Below, piece after piece: positions 18,528-26,302 of a stretch of DNA of 64,000 bases (positions within the stretch are counted from its first letter, which is position 1; each line of letters begins with the position of its first letter). The position numbers were made by a program, and so were the translations under genes. The notes under the pieces were generated by a model. That model did no database searches and had not been told where the DNA came from. It saw nothing but the letters and a program-made list of their open reading frames with translations. The stretch is from NCBI RefSeq assembly GCF_002201515.1, contig NZ_CP021421.1, forward strand, positions 2,356,001 to 2,420,000. Direction: 5' to 3'. The stretch is from Muribaculum intestinale (lineage in GTDB: Bacteria > Bacteroidota > Bacteroidia > Bacteroidales > Muribaculaceae).

Positions 18528-20102
18528 TTATTCGCCTGCTGCTGTTTTGGCAATAGGGGCGCTCATGGGCGAGGAGTAGCTTTTTGCGTAGTATTGGTGG
18601 AGCTTCTTTTTGAGATTCTTCACTACTGACGCATATGCCGGGTCGTTGGCTACGTTGTGGCGTTCCTCTGGGTCCTTGTTGTAGTCATAAAGCTCATAGG
18701 CCACTACCTTCGATTCGTCAAAAGGCATATAGGTCTTGAATCCTTTGGTCCATTCTACAAGGCGGTAGCGGGAGTCACGCAATGCGTATCCTGTGATGTC
18801 TTCTTCAAGTTCCTTGGCTTTACCTTTCAAATCGGTGTCGGTCGATATGGTATAATTCTCGGTGCAGCTTCGCGAGAACTGGCTGATGGCATAATCCTTG
18901 GTCTTCGCTTTCGGATTTTTAAGGATAGGCACGAGGCTCTTTCCGTCGAGCTGCTGTGGATGTTCTGTCTTTGTAAGTTCACACACAGTAGGGAATATGT
19001 CGAGAAACTCTACTATGGCATCCGACTTCACGCCCTTCTTCATGCCCGGAGCCGATACAATTAGTGGCACGTGGGTCGACTGCTCGAAGTCGGATAGTTT
19101 GTTCCACATACCGTGGTCGCCAAGGTGGTATCCGTGGTCGCCAAACATGATTACGATAGTGTTGTCGGCCAGACCTTCTTTTTCAAGCGCTTCAAGCACC
19201 TTGCCTATCTGGGCGTCGGTATATGATATGCATGCGTAATATGCATGGAGAAGACGTTTCTGAGTCTCGGTGTCAAGATGTTTGGTGTCGACGAAGCTCT
19301 CAAACGGGGGTATGTCGGAGTATCCTTTCAGCTCCAGTGAATTATGATAGGCATATTCCACCGGGTCGGTCGACATCTCCTGGAACTCGGCCACCGGCAT
19401 CGACTCGCGGTCATACATGTCCCAGTATTTTTTCGGAGCGCAGAATGGCAGGTGGGGCTTTTTGAAGCCGACACCCAGGAAAAACGGCTTGTCACTGTTC
19501 TTTAGCTTTCCAAGGGCTTTCACGGCCTCTTCGGCAATCACTCCGTCGACATAGCCGTTGTCGGGCACGTCGGCGCATTCGGTGGCTACGCGGCCGTTGG
19601 AGAGGGCATATTGCGACCCCGAAGTCTTTATATAAGGCAGGCTCCATGATATGGGGTCATCTTTTACCTCCTTGTCTTTTAGAGGATGGTACACCTTGCC
19701 TACACCGACTGTCTCATAGCCGTTGTCTTTCAGCGCCTGAGGCATGGTCACGATGTCAGGGTTGTTCTTGCGGAATGAGCCCATGAGCCACCATACTCCC
19801 GTATGGTCGGGATTTAGGCCTGTCAGAAGCGACGAACGTGTAGGCCCGCTGAGCGATACCTGGCAATAAGCGTTGTTGAATGTAGTGGCTCGAGATGCCA
19901 GTGCGTCCATTGCAGGTGTCTTGGCGATAGGGTCACCGTAAGGGCCAATCCATGGCTTCATATCGTCGATGGCGATAAGAAGTACATTGGGCCGGTCATC
20001 GGCCTTTTTTGTGTCGGCCGGCTTGGCATCGGCTACGGCCGGCACCATGGCTGCTACATTGACTCCGCAAAGCAATCGGTTTAAATTTTTTCTGTAATTC
20101 AT
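18528..20102 (-). CDS. Serine-type sulfatase, iduronate-2-sulfatase-like
   Basis: The 524-residue exported sulfatase starts with a signal peptide ending near ADAKPADTKKA. The alkaline phosphatase fold is evident from PNVLLIAIDDMKPWIG (metal Asp-Asp) and IVIMFGDHGYHLGDHGMWNK. The active-site signature is SGPTR with Ser85 as the residue to become formylglycine, so activation needs an anaerobic maturase (anSME); none lies in this window. Sulfatases of this shape remove sulfate from uronic acids, N-acetylglucosamine or choline in host glycans; the exact substrate cannot be told. There is no susCD pair or glycan lyase nearby. Its promoter overlaps that of the divergent gene at 20207. Confidence 0.9.
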   Translation of the reverse strand: MNYRKNLNRLLCGVNVAAMVPAVADAKPADTKKADDRPNVLLIAIDDMKPWIGPYGDPIAKTPAMDALASRATTFNNAYCQVSLSGPTRSSLLTGLNPDHTGVWWLMGSFRKNNPDIVTMPQALKDNGYETVGVGKVYHPLKDKEVKDDPISWSLPYIKTSGSQYALSNGRVATECADVPDNGYVDGVIAEEAVKALGKLKNSDKPFFLGVGFKKPHLPFCAPKKYWDMYDRESMPVAEFQEMSTDPVEYAYHNSLELKGYSDIPPFESFVDTKHLDTETQKRLLHAYYACISYTDAQIGKVLEALEKEGLADNTIVIMFGDHGYHLGDHGMWNKLSDFEQSTHVPLIVSAPGMKKGVKSDAIVEFLDIFPTVCELTKTEHPQQLDGKSLVPILKNPKAKTKDYAISQFSRSCTENYTISTDTDLKGKAKELEEDITGYALRDSRYRLVEWTKGFKTYMPFDESKVVAYELYDYNKDPEERHNVANDPAYASVVKNLKKKLHQYYAKSYSSPMSAPIAKTAAGE

Positions 20103-20144
20103 GATTAGGCGCTAAAATTTTTTGAATTTATTAACCCTTTTTGC

Positions 20145-20162
20145 TAATTTTGCACAAAGATA
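20145..20162. promoter_or_regulatory. Two divergent -7 boxes, back to back
   Basis: Plus strand: TTTG (20121-20124), 20 bp, TAATTTTG (20145-20152), for the gene at 20207. Minus strand: TATCTTTG (20162-20155), for the sulfatase starting at 20102. The two -7 boxes are separated by two bases only, so polymerase could occupy just one at a time. Confidence 0.65.
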
Positions 20163-20206
20163 CAATTTTTCTTCAAAACATAACATTATTAGCTGTAATT
20201 TTAGTC

Positions 20207-20839
20207 ATGACGAAATTTAAAGCCATCATTTCGACATTGGTATTAATCTGTGCCACCTCTGTCTCTGCGCAGACTCTCGACACAAAGGCTCTTGCGGAAT
20301 TCTCCCCTGCTACTATGCGCCAGACATTTGATGTGTGCAGGTATGTGAAACTTACACCCGAGCAGCAGGTGAAACTTGCCAAAGCCATAGAAAAGGAAAA
20401 TGCCTTTTTTATCAAGGCGATTAATGATAATGAAGGTGTGCTTACAACAAAGGGCAACAATCAACTCGGAAAGATGCGCGACAACACTCTGAAATCAATT
20501 CTTGACGATGAGCAGATTCAGCAATATTGGCGTGGTGTATACAATGCCGAGGCAATGGCCGAAGGAGCTGCTATCGCAAATACTCTTCAGAAGAAGTATG
20601 GACTTACCGACCAGAACTGGAAATTTATCAATGTCGCGTTCTATAAAATAGCTCTTGACACACGCATGTTGAAGAAAGTGATGGCCGACCAGCCGAAGAA
20701 AGCAGCCAAAATGATTGCCGAGCTTCGCGACGAGCAGCTGAAAAGTATCGAGGAAAAAGGTGGCATTCGTGTGAATCTTGACAAAATGACCGTCAAGGTA
20801 GTGCGGGAGTTCGACCCCAACGCCTTGATTAAAGAGTAA
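20207..20839 (+). CDS. Small exported protein of unknown function
   Basis: The promoter at 20145-20152 rules out the upstream ATG at 20141, leaving MTKFKAIISTLVLICATSVS as N-terminus of a 210-residue protein with a clear signal peptide ending at VSAQ. The mature part is helical and charged, with a repeated motif style (LTPEQQVKLAKAIEKENAFF and LTDQNWKFINVAFYKIALDT), reminiscent of Spy/CpxP-like or Bacteroidetes periplasmic helical proteins, but I cannot assign a family. The stop codon lies inside a solo end fragment of the dispersed repeat, which is followed by repeat element A. Confidence 0.8.
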   Translation: MTKFKAIISTLVLICATSVSAQTLDTKALAEFSPATMRQTFDVCRYVKLTPEQQVKLAKAIEKENAFFIKAINDNEGVLTTKGNNQLGKMRDNTLKSILDDEQIQQYWRGVYNAEAMAEGAAIANTLQKKYGLTDQNWKFINVAFYKIALDTRMLKKVMADQPKKAAKMIAELRDEQLKSIEEKGGIRVNLDKMTVKVVREFDPNALIKE

Positions 20840-20859
20840 TATTGGGGAACGGGGTCTTA
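20838..20859. repeat. Solo end fragment of variant II, abutting element A
   Basis: AATATTGGGGAACGGGGTCT plus TA is identical to the right end of the element at 61813-61834. The last bases merge with the first bases of element A. The TAA stop codon of the upstream gene (20837-20839) reaches into it. Confidence 0.7.
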
Positions 20860-21211
20860 GAGCTTGTTTAATAATAAATGTTACCGTCAGGGCGGTCAGT
20901 CGTCGGACAGATTTTCGCTTGTGATGAGGGAGTTATGGGGCTCCATAACGACCGAAGAGCGGGCGGAAATATGCCGGCGAATGGCCGACGGGAGGTAATT
21001 TGTTTCATATAGTTGATATATTTTTGCATTTACCTTACAAGCAGCCAAGAGATTGTATAGGTTATAAAGTTACCTTTTGTCTCGTATATCTTGGCCGCTT
21101 TTCGCCCTATTCCTCAGTCATGTACATAAAGTACACTCCTTCGTCACATGTCGAAAATCGCCTCAAGCTATACGACCCTGTCGGCAACATTTATTATTAA
21201 ACAAGCTCTTA
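20857..21211. repeat. Dispersed repeat element A (two-hairpin, terminal inverted repeats)
   Basis: A 355-bp element with ends in inverted orientation: the right end read on the minus strand begins TAAGAGCTTGTTTAATAATA, and the left end starts (C)TTAGAGCTTGTTTAATAAT. Left module 20893-20987 folds into a long imperfect hairpin whose apex is GTTATGG-GGCT-CCATAAC (20932-20949). Right module 21083-21174 has outer arms CGTATATCTTG/CAAGCTATACG and apex TGTAC-ATAAA-GTACA (21121-21135). The AT-rich spacer runs about 20993-21075 and is bordered by GGTAATT and AGTTACC. No convincing open reading frame is present. Element B at 45208 is an inverted copy. Confidence 0.85.
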
Positions 21212-21221
21212 GTTTTACGAA

Positions 21222-21264
21222 TAAAAAGCGCATCGCAGTGGAGCATTGTCCCGGCGGTGCGCTT
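21222..21264 (-). terminator. Intrinsic terminator of radA
   Basis: On the minus strand AAGCGCACCGC pairs with GCGATGCGCTT (one mismatch) and is followed by a TTTTTATT run. It is 38 bp past the radA stop. Confidence 0.8.
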
Positions 21265-21301
21265 CTGTTATTGCCTAATGTAGGTCGTATAGTATAGAGT
21301 G

Positions 21302-22675
21302 TCATGCAAACAGTGCACGGAAAGCCTCCTCGACTTTCGCCACTTCGGTAATCTGTATCTTGAGTTTCGACGTATCGAATCCCTTGAGATTATGGCGAGG
21401 CACTATGATGTTGCTGAACCCGAGTTTTTCGGCTTCAAGTATGCGCTGTTCGATACGGGTGATAGGTCGTATCTCCCCCGTAAGGCCCACTTCGCCCGAC
21501 ATGCATACATCGCGTGCTATAGCCATATCTACGTTTGATGACAATATGGCGCATATTACACTGAGGTCGAGCGCCGGATCATTGACTTTAAGGCCGCCTG
21601 CAATGTTGAGAAACACATCTTTCTGGGCCAGTTTGAATCCGACACGCTTCTCGAGCACAGCGAGCAGCATGTTCATCCGTTTGGCATCAAAGCCTGTTAC
21701 CGAACGCTGTGGGGTACCGTATGCGGCCGTCGACACAAGAGCCTGGGTCTCGATGAGGAACGGGCGCACGCCTTCGAGCGTGACGCCGATGGCCGTTCCC
21801 GACAATACCCCTTCGCCCGATTGCGATACAAGCAGTTCTGACGGGTTGGTCACTTCCCGCAGACCACGTTGCACCATCTCGTATATGCCGAGTTCAGATG
21901 TCGATCCGAACCGGTTTTTAATAGACCGGAGTATGCGGTACATATAATGCCGGTCGCCTTCAAACTGCAACACGGCGTCGACGATATGTTCCAGCACTTT
22001 GGGTCCTGCGATAGAGCCTTCCTTGTTTATGTGGCCGATAAGGAGCACAGGCGTACCTGTCGATTTGGCAAATCGCAGCAGTTGTGCCGCGCATTCCCTC
22101 ACCTGGCTTACGCTTCCGGCCGACGACTCAATGGAATCTGAAGCTATGGTCTGTATCGAGTCGACCACCATGATTTCCGGATTGAGCGACTCGGCGTGTC
22201 CGAGGATATTCTCAAGCGAGGTGTCGCACACTATGTAGCAATTATCGCTTAGCCGCCCTATGCGGTCGGCACGCATCTTAAGCTGGCTTGTGCTCTCTTC
22301 GCCGCTTACATACAATATGCGCTTGCCGCGTATCGATAATATGTTTTGTAATACAAGTGTCGATTTTCCGATGCCCGGCTCGCCGCCTATCAGCACTATC
22401 GAGCCTGCTACAAGCCCTCCGCCAAGCACACGGTTGAGTTCTTCGCTTGGCATGTGTATGCGTGTCTCGCTTACAGTCTCTACCTGCGAGATGGGTTTCG
22501 GCACGCTTTTTCGCGACGGGTCGAAAGTCGCACTTTTGCTTTTGGAGCCGCCCGCCGGCAGTTTTTCCTCAATCATGGTGTTCCATTCACCGCATCCCGG
22601 GCAGCGTCCCACCCATTTGGGCGATTCGGTGCCGCAGTTGTTGCAGAACCATGCCGTTTTCTGTTGTTTGGCCAT
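21302..22675 (-). CDS. radA: DNA repair protein RadA (Sms)
   Basis: The start MAKQQKTAWFCNNCGTESPK at 22675 fits the family; 457 residues. The N-terminal zinc finger has two CxxC pairs (CNNC and CPGC), followed by a RecA-like ATPase with Walker A GGEPGIGKST, Walker B and the RadA motif KNRFG, and a Lon-protease-like C-terminal domain (from about 290, with LAQKDVFLNIAGGLKVNDPA). RadA acts in branch migration during homologous recombination. The SpoU methyltransferase gene ends 22 bp upstream of its start, so they are probably one transcript. Confidence 0.97.
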   Translation of the reverse strand: MAKQQKTAWFCNNCGTESPKWVGRCPGCGEWNTMIEEKLPAGGSKSKSATFDPSRKSVPKPISQVETVSETRIHMPSEELNRVLGGGLVAGSIVLIGGEPGIGKSTLVLQNILSIRGKRILYVSGEESTSQLKMRADRIGRLSDNCYIVCDTSLENILGHAESLNPEIMVVDSIQTIASDSIESSAGSVSQVRECAAQLLRFAKSTGTPVLLIGHINKEGSIAGPKVLEHIVDAVLQFEGDRHYMYRILRSIKNRFGSTSELGIYEMVQRGLREVTNPSELLVSQSGEGVLSGTAIGVTLEGVRPFLIETQALVSTAAYGTPQRSVTGFDAKRMNMLLAVLEKRVGFKLAQKDVFLNIAGGLKVNDPALDLSVICAILSSNVDMAIARDVCMSGEVGLTGEIRPITRIEQRILEAEKLGFSNIIVPRHNLKGFDTSKLKIQITEVAKVEEAFRALFA

Positions 22676-22697
22676 AAATGGTAAGGTTTCTTGATTA

Positions 22698-23462
22698 TTA
22701 TTCAAGCAGGTTACGGCGGAATTCGCTCAATGTTATGGCTGTAGCCATACCGACATTAAGCGATTCGCTTGTCGGGGCGCCGGGAGGGTAGGAGGGTATC
22801 AGCAGACGTCGCGACACGGCTTGCTCTACTTCCGGTGATATCCCCTGGCCTTCATTGCCCATTACTATCATTGCCGTTTCGGTAAGGCGGCATGAGTATA
22901 TGTTGTCTCCGTCAAGAAATGTCCCGTACACCGGTATGCCCCGGTGCTCGCTTATAAAATCAGGCAGCGGAGTGTAATGGCATTTCACCCTGGATATTGC
23001 TCCCATTGTCGACTGCACGACTTTTGGACCCCATACATCGGTTGTGTCCGGCGAGCAGATAATCTGGCGCACTCCATACCAGTCGGCAATCCGTATGATT
23101 GTGCCCAGATTACCCGGGTCCTGCACTCGGTCGAGCAGCAGTGTGATGCCGGGCGACAGCATCTCTGTGTCTATGGTGTACTGTGGAATGCGGTATATCG
23201 CTACCACTTCAGGTGCGGTAGAGAGATGGCTCATGCGTTCGAGTTCATTACGCTTTACCGTAATAATCTCTACTTGATGTGGAATTTCGTGTCCGTGAAT
23301 GGCAAGCCATTTATCTGTGGCGCACAGCGACCGTACCTCGAAATGGCCGATGGTATCGAGCACACACTTTGTGCCTTCAGCCATGAAGAGTCCGTGTTCA
23401 CGGCGTGTTTTGGCTCTGTCGAGGTCGGCATACAGCTTGCGGTCGTTGTTGGTGAGCGGCAT
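22698..23462 (-). CDS. SpoU/TrmH-family RNA methyltransferase
   Basis: With the ATG at 23462 (MPLTNNDRKLYADLDRAKTR) the protein has 254 residues. The N-terminal substrate-binding part (to about 100) contains HGLFMAEGTKCVLD, and the SPOUT knot shows LLLDRVQDPGNLGTIIRIAD, IVMGNEGQGISPEVE and IPSYPPGAPTSESLNVGMA. It methylates a ribose 2'-OH in rRNA or tRNA; the target base is not predictable. It is one of three SpoU-type genes in this window (others at 37102 and 57591). Likely cotranscribed with radA. Confidence 0.9.
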   Translation of the reverse strand: MPLTNNDRKLYADLDRAKTRREHGLFMAEGTKCVLDTIGHFEVRSLCATDKWLAIHGHEIPHQVEIITVKRNELERMSHLSTAPEVVAIYRIPQYTIDTEMLSPGITLLLDRVQDPGNLGTIIRIADWYGVRQIICSPDTTDVWGPKVVQSTMGAISRVKCHYTPLPDFISEHRGIPVYGTFLDGDNIYSCRLTETAMIVMGNEGQGISPEVEQAVSRRLLIPSYPPGAPTSESLNVGMATAITLSEFRRNLLE

Positions 23463-23481
23463 AATATATTGAGAGAAAAAG

Positions 23482-23512
23482 CAAAGGAGGCGGGTATCGG
23501 CCACCTCCTTTG
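23482..23512 (-). terminator. Intrinsic terminator of the TPR protein gene
   Basis: On the minus strand CAAAGGAGGTGG pairs with CCGCCTCCTTTG (one G-U pair), followed by CTTTTTC. It separates the TPR gene (stop at 23543) from the methyltransferase gene. Confidence 0.8.
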
Positions 23513-23542
23513 TAATATGTATAAACGGTTTCGGGGTATTTA

Positions 23543-24823
23543 TTACATCGACTCGATGCGCTTGAGGTTTGCTTCGTCCTCAAGGCTGTAGTAGATGCTG
23601 CGGAGCAGACGGCGGGCCTCCTGTTCTGTCGACTCGTTCTTGAGGGCGTTCTCCAGATAGGGGATTGACTCGCGGAGCAGGGGATCTACTTTCTCTTTGC
23701 GGATTTTGGCGTATTCCGCGTTGGGAAGTGTGGCCGAAGCCTCGTCGATTTTTGCACCCTGTGCGTATATCACGCGGCCCATGTCAAGCTGGCCTTTGGG
23801 GAAAGTGGGGTCGATGGTGACGGCCTTGGTCAGATACTCCTGAGCTTTGTCGAGTTCGTTCTGGCTCTGATAGAGGATACCGAGCACATCGTAAAGTTCG
23901 GCATTGTTGGGCGATACGGAGATAGCTTTTTCAAGAAGTTCCTTGGCCTCGTCGTATTTGCGGTTGTTGATTTTGTCGTTGATGATGATGTTGAGATACT
24001 TCACGGTAGTGTCACCGCAAGCCTTGTTGCCGAGGTCGGCATAGTATACAACCTTGCGGTTGGCTTTTTCCTGTGCTACGCTGTCGGTCTCGGCGGCTGC
24101 TTTCTGGGCTGCTACAGATACTGCGTAGTCATACAGGTCGCTCTTGTTGTACCCTTTGCTCAGAGCATAGTCAAAAGCATTGAGGGCGGCGTCGAGTTTC
24201 TCAGCCTGCCATGCGGCGAGGGCCTGGAAATAAGAGATTTCGGCCGATACACTGTCGGGAAGGGCTGCGGGAGCATCGTTTCCGAGCATCTTGTTGGATG
24301 GCATGTTAAGATAGATATCCCATGCACGATATGCGCCGTCGAAATCTTTGGCATCCCACAGATACTGTCCGGCCGATACATAGTCCTGATGGTGTGCGGC
24401 CATTTTCTTGACCATATACTTAGAGTATTTGGTCTTGATTTTCTTGCTGCCGTCCTTGTTGAGCTTGGGAGCGCCGGTCTTGTCGGTCTCTACGATAGAG
24501 TCGAGAGGAAGGGCTTTCATGAAGTAGTCGTAGCCGAGCAGCAGGTCGTTGCCCATTATCTGGCCGTCTGCGTTCTGGCCTACGGCTTTCTTGCCGAGCA
24601 GATTGTCATAGTCGCCGTATTCGATAGTGCCGGCTACATACCATGTCTGAGCGTCGTTGGCGGTTTCCGGATTGGTCATGGCGGGCTTCAGCATGTCGCG
24701 TGCTGCCGCGAAGTCGGCGTTAAAGCCTTTGGCCTTTCCTTCTACCTCTTTTACAAGGCTTTTCTGGGCCGATGCGGAAAGCGCGGCCACAAGGCACAGA
24801 CCTAAGATACTTAATTTTTTCAT
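23543..24823 (-). CDS. Exported TPR-repeat protein
   Basis: The start MKKLSILGLCLVAALSASAQ at 24823 gives 426 residues with a clear signal peptide. The frame is open further upstream but this extension precedes the -7 box. The mature protein has tetratricopeptide repeats, best seen in EAKELLEKAISVSPNNAELY and ELDKAQEYLTKAVTIDPTFP, and Asp/Lys/Ala-rich helices before them. Such proteins in Bacteroidetes serve as periplasmic or envelope scaffolds; partner unknown. It stands alone between an IS30 element inserted upstream of its promoter and its own terminator. Confidence 0.85.
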   Translation of the reverse strand: MKKLSILGLCLVAALSASAQKSLVKEVEGKAKGFNADFAAARDMLKPAMTNPETANDAQTWYVAGTIEYGDYDNLLGKKAVGQNADGQIMGNDLLLGYDYFMKALPLDSIVETDKTGAPKLNKDGSKKIKTKYSKYMVKKMAAHHQDYVSAGQYLWDAKDFDGAYRAWDIYLNMPSNKMLGNDAPAALPDSVSAEISYFQALAAWQAEKLDAALNAFDYALSKGYNKSDLYDYAVSVAAQKAAAETDSVAQEKANRKVVYYADLGNKACGDTTVKYLNIIINDKINNRKYDEAKELLEKAISVSPNNAELYDVLGILYQSQNELDKAQEYLTKAVTIDPTFPKGQLDMGRVIYAQGAKIDEASATLPNAEYAKIRKEKVDPLLRESIPYLENALKNESTEQEARRLLRSIYYSLEDEANLKRIESM

Positions 24824-24922
24824 ATTTAATGACGTATGGTTATTGGTTGATTTTTGATTTTCATTCGGTAAAATGGCGCGTACCATATGCCTGATTATGG
24901 CGACCCGCCGTAATTCAACGTG

Positions 24923-24930
24923 CAAATATA
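24923..24930 (-). promoter_or_regulatory. -7 box (TATATTTG) for the TPR protein gene
   Basis: The minus strand reads TATATTTG at 24930-24923, giving a leader of about 93 nt. The IS30 copy begins about 70 bp upstream, so it probably left the promoter intact. Confidence 0.5.
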
Positions 24931-25006
24931 GCTGTTAAATGTGGAAGCACAAAATTAATGATAGTTAATTTAATGTCAGTTATGGCTGTCCGCCTGATAC
25001 GCAGGT

Positions 25007-25990
25007 TCAACTGGCAAGTGCAAAATTAGCGATTTGTTTGAAGAACTCGGTTTTCGGGTTTGAAAAACCGAGTTTTTTCCGTGGTCTGAGGTTTAGTTTC
25101 TTTGCGACATTCTTGATGTATAGGTCAGTGAAATCATTGAAATTTGACTTTTTGGGGATGTATTGACGGATGAGTTTGTTGATGTTTTCGACCGCTCCTT
25201 TCTGCCATGAGCAGTAGCTGTCGGCAAAGTAAACAGTCACATCATCGAGACCTTTGATGCGTAATCCGGCGGTTATGTCGAGGTGTGCCGCGAACTCGCT
25301 GCCGTTGTCAGTAGTGATGGTTTTAAGATATTTACGGTATGCGTACAGCATTCTCACGACAGTCTTTGACAATGGCTTGGCTCTTTTTCCGTAAGGTAGT
25401 TTCTCCATCATCACAAAGCCAGTCATGCGTTCAAGCAGCACTAGAATCGCGTGCCCGTAGGCATCAACAATAAGATCCATCTCAAAATCGCCAAAGCGTT
25501 TGCCGTCGGCCTCGGCCGGTCTGTCGTGTATGCTTGTGCGGTTTGGTATGTTGGTGGCTTTAGTGGGTTTGCGTTCGCCTTTTGGTCGTCGTCGGAAGTC
25601 GGGATGTCTGCGGTGACGGCGCAGTTCTCCGCTTTCATCAGCGTTTATAATGTTGTAAATGGTCTGTATGGATACGGAAACACCTTCCTTGGCCAACACG
25701 CCACGAATTTGTTCTGGTGACCATTGGTGGTCAATAATCATCTGTTTTATACGCCACACCAACACGCTGTCGAGCTTCTTGTTGGATGTGGTGCGCTTTC
25801 TGCGTTCAAGGGCTTTGGCATGAGCCTTTTCCCACAGATAGTGGCCTTTGGTTGTGGAATTGCGCTTCAGTTCACGACAAAGCGTTGACTGACTGCACCC
25901 TACTATGAGGGCAATTTCTTCTCTCGAAGTTTTTCTTTGCAGTAAGGCGAAAATTTGCGACCTTTGCTGCGAGGTTAATTGTCTGTACAT
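25007..25990 (-). CDS. IS30-family transposase
   Basis: The start at 25990 gives 327 residues beginning MYRQLTSQQRSQIFALLQRK. An N-terminal helix-turn-helix (TSREEIALIVGCSQSTLCRE) is followed by the DDE catalytic core: FEMDLIVDA (first Asp), TTDNGSEFAAH (second Asp), and QKGAVENINKLIRQYIPKK (Glu), as in IS30. The frame is intact, so the element could be active. A longer upstream frame to 26569 leaves the element and is not credible. A TAATTTTG box at 26006-25999 would make the mRNA nearly leaderless. Confidence 0.93.
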   Translation of the reverse strand: MYRQLTSQQRSQIFALLQRKTSREEIALIVGCSQSTLCRELKRNSTTKGHYLWEKAHAKALERRKRTTSNKKLDSVLVWRIKQMIIDHQWSPEQIRGVLAKEGVSVSIQTIYNIINADESGELRRHRRHPDFRRRPKGERKPTKATNIPNRTSIHDRPAEADGKRFGDFEMDLIVDAYGHAILVLLERMTGFVMMEKLPYGKRAKPLSKTVVRMLYAYRKYLKTITTDNGSEFAAHLDITAGLRIKGLDDVTVYFADSYCSWQKGAVENINKLIRQYIPKKSNFNDFTDLYIKNVAKKLNLRPRKKLGFSNPKTEFFKQIANFALAS

Positions 25991-26015
25991 AAGCAATACA
26001 AAATTAGTTAATCTC

Positions 26016-26043
26016 AGGGAGACTTCGGTCTCCCTTTTTATTT
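26016..26043 (+). terminator. Terminator-like hairpin in the IS30 upstream region
   Basis: AGGGAGAC-TTCG-GTCTCCCT (26016-26035) is a perfect stem with a UUCG loop followed by TTTTTATTTT on the plus strand. It lies 26 bp upstream of the transposase start on the opposite strand. Confidence 0.85.
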
Positions 26044-26078
26044 TGTATTGCCAGTATGTTCTGCTGCTGTTCGCTCTT

Positions 26079-26100
26079 GGGGGCGGTTTAGGCCGCCCCC
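26079..26100. other. GC-rich hairpin near the right end of IS30
   Basis: GGGGGCGG (26079-26086) pairs with CCGCCCCC (26093-26100). With the terminator at 26016 it may insulate the transposase from transcription entering the element. Confidence 0.6.
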
Positions 26101-26245
26101 GCCGCTTGGGCATCCCCTCGCCAGAAGGAGAGAGGAGAATGACTAATGCCCATCTCAAAGTTTTGCACTTCGATTTGGAATCTTCACTGTCCGCCTGATA
26201 TATCCAGTCAATCATCCCTGCTGAAGGCATATCGGTGAAAATGAT

Positions 26246-26253
26246 TATCTTTG
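26246..26253 (+). promoter_or_regulatory. -7 box (TATCTTTG) for gluQ
   Basis: TATCTTTG 50 bp before the ATG at 26303, outside the IS30 duplication, so the insertion did not remove it. Confidence 0.5.
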
Positions 26254-26302
26254 CTCCCCGGCTATTCTGTAGTAGCCGTGATAAATTGAGAAATTGACTG
26301 GA

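Larger units (their letters stand above)
25000..26186 (-). mobile_element. IS30-family insertion sequence
   Basis: The element of about 1.19 kb is flanked by the exact 14-bp direct repeat CTGTCCGCCTGATA at 24986-24999 and 26187-26200, taken as the target duplication. The ends have imperfect inverted repeats with a shared core AAGTGCAAAA (near 25016-25025 and, inverted, 26161-26171). It holds one intact transposase gene. Between the gene start and the right end are two strong hairpins that may block outside transcription. Confidence 0.85.

Noticed and set aside
20857..21211. Small genes inside repeat element A (frames of 60-80 codons)
   Set aside because: The frames lie in palindromic sequence, are not kept in copy B, and have no promoter or family resemblance.
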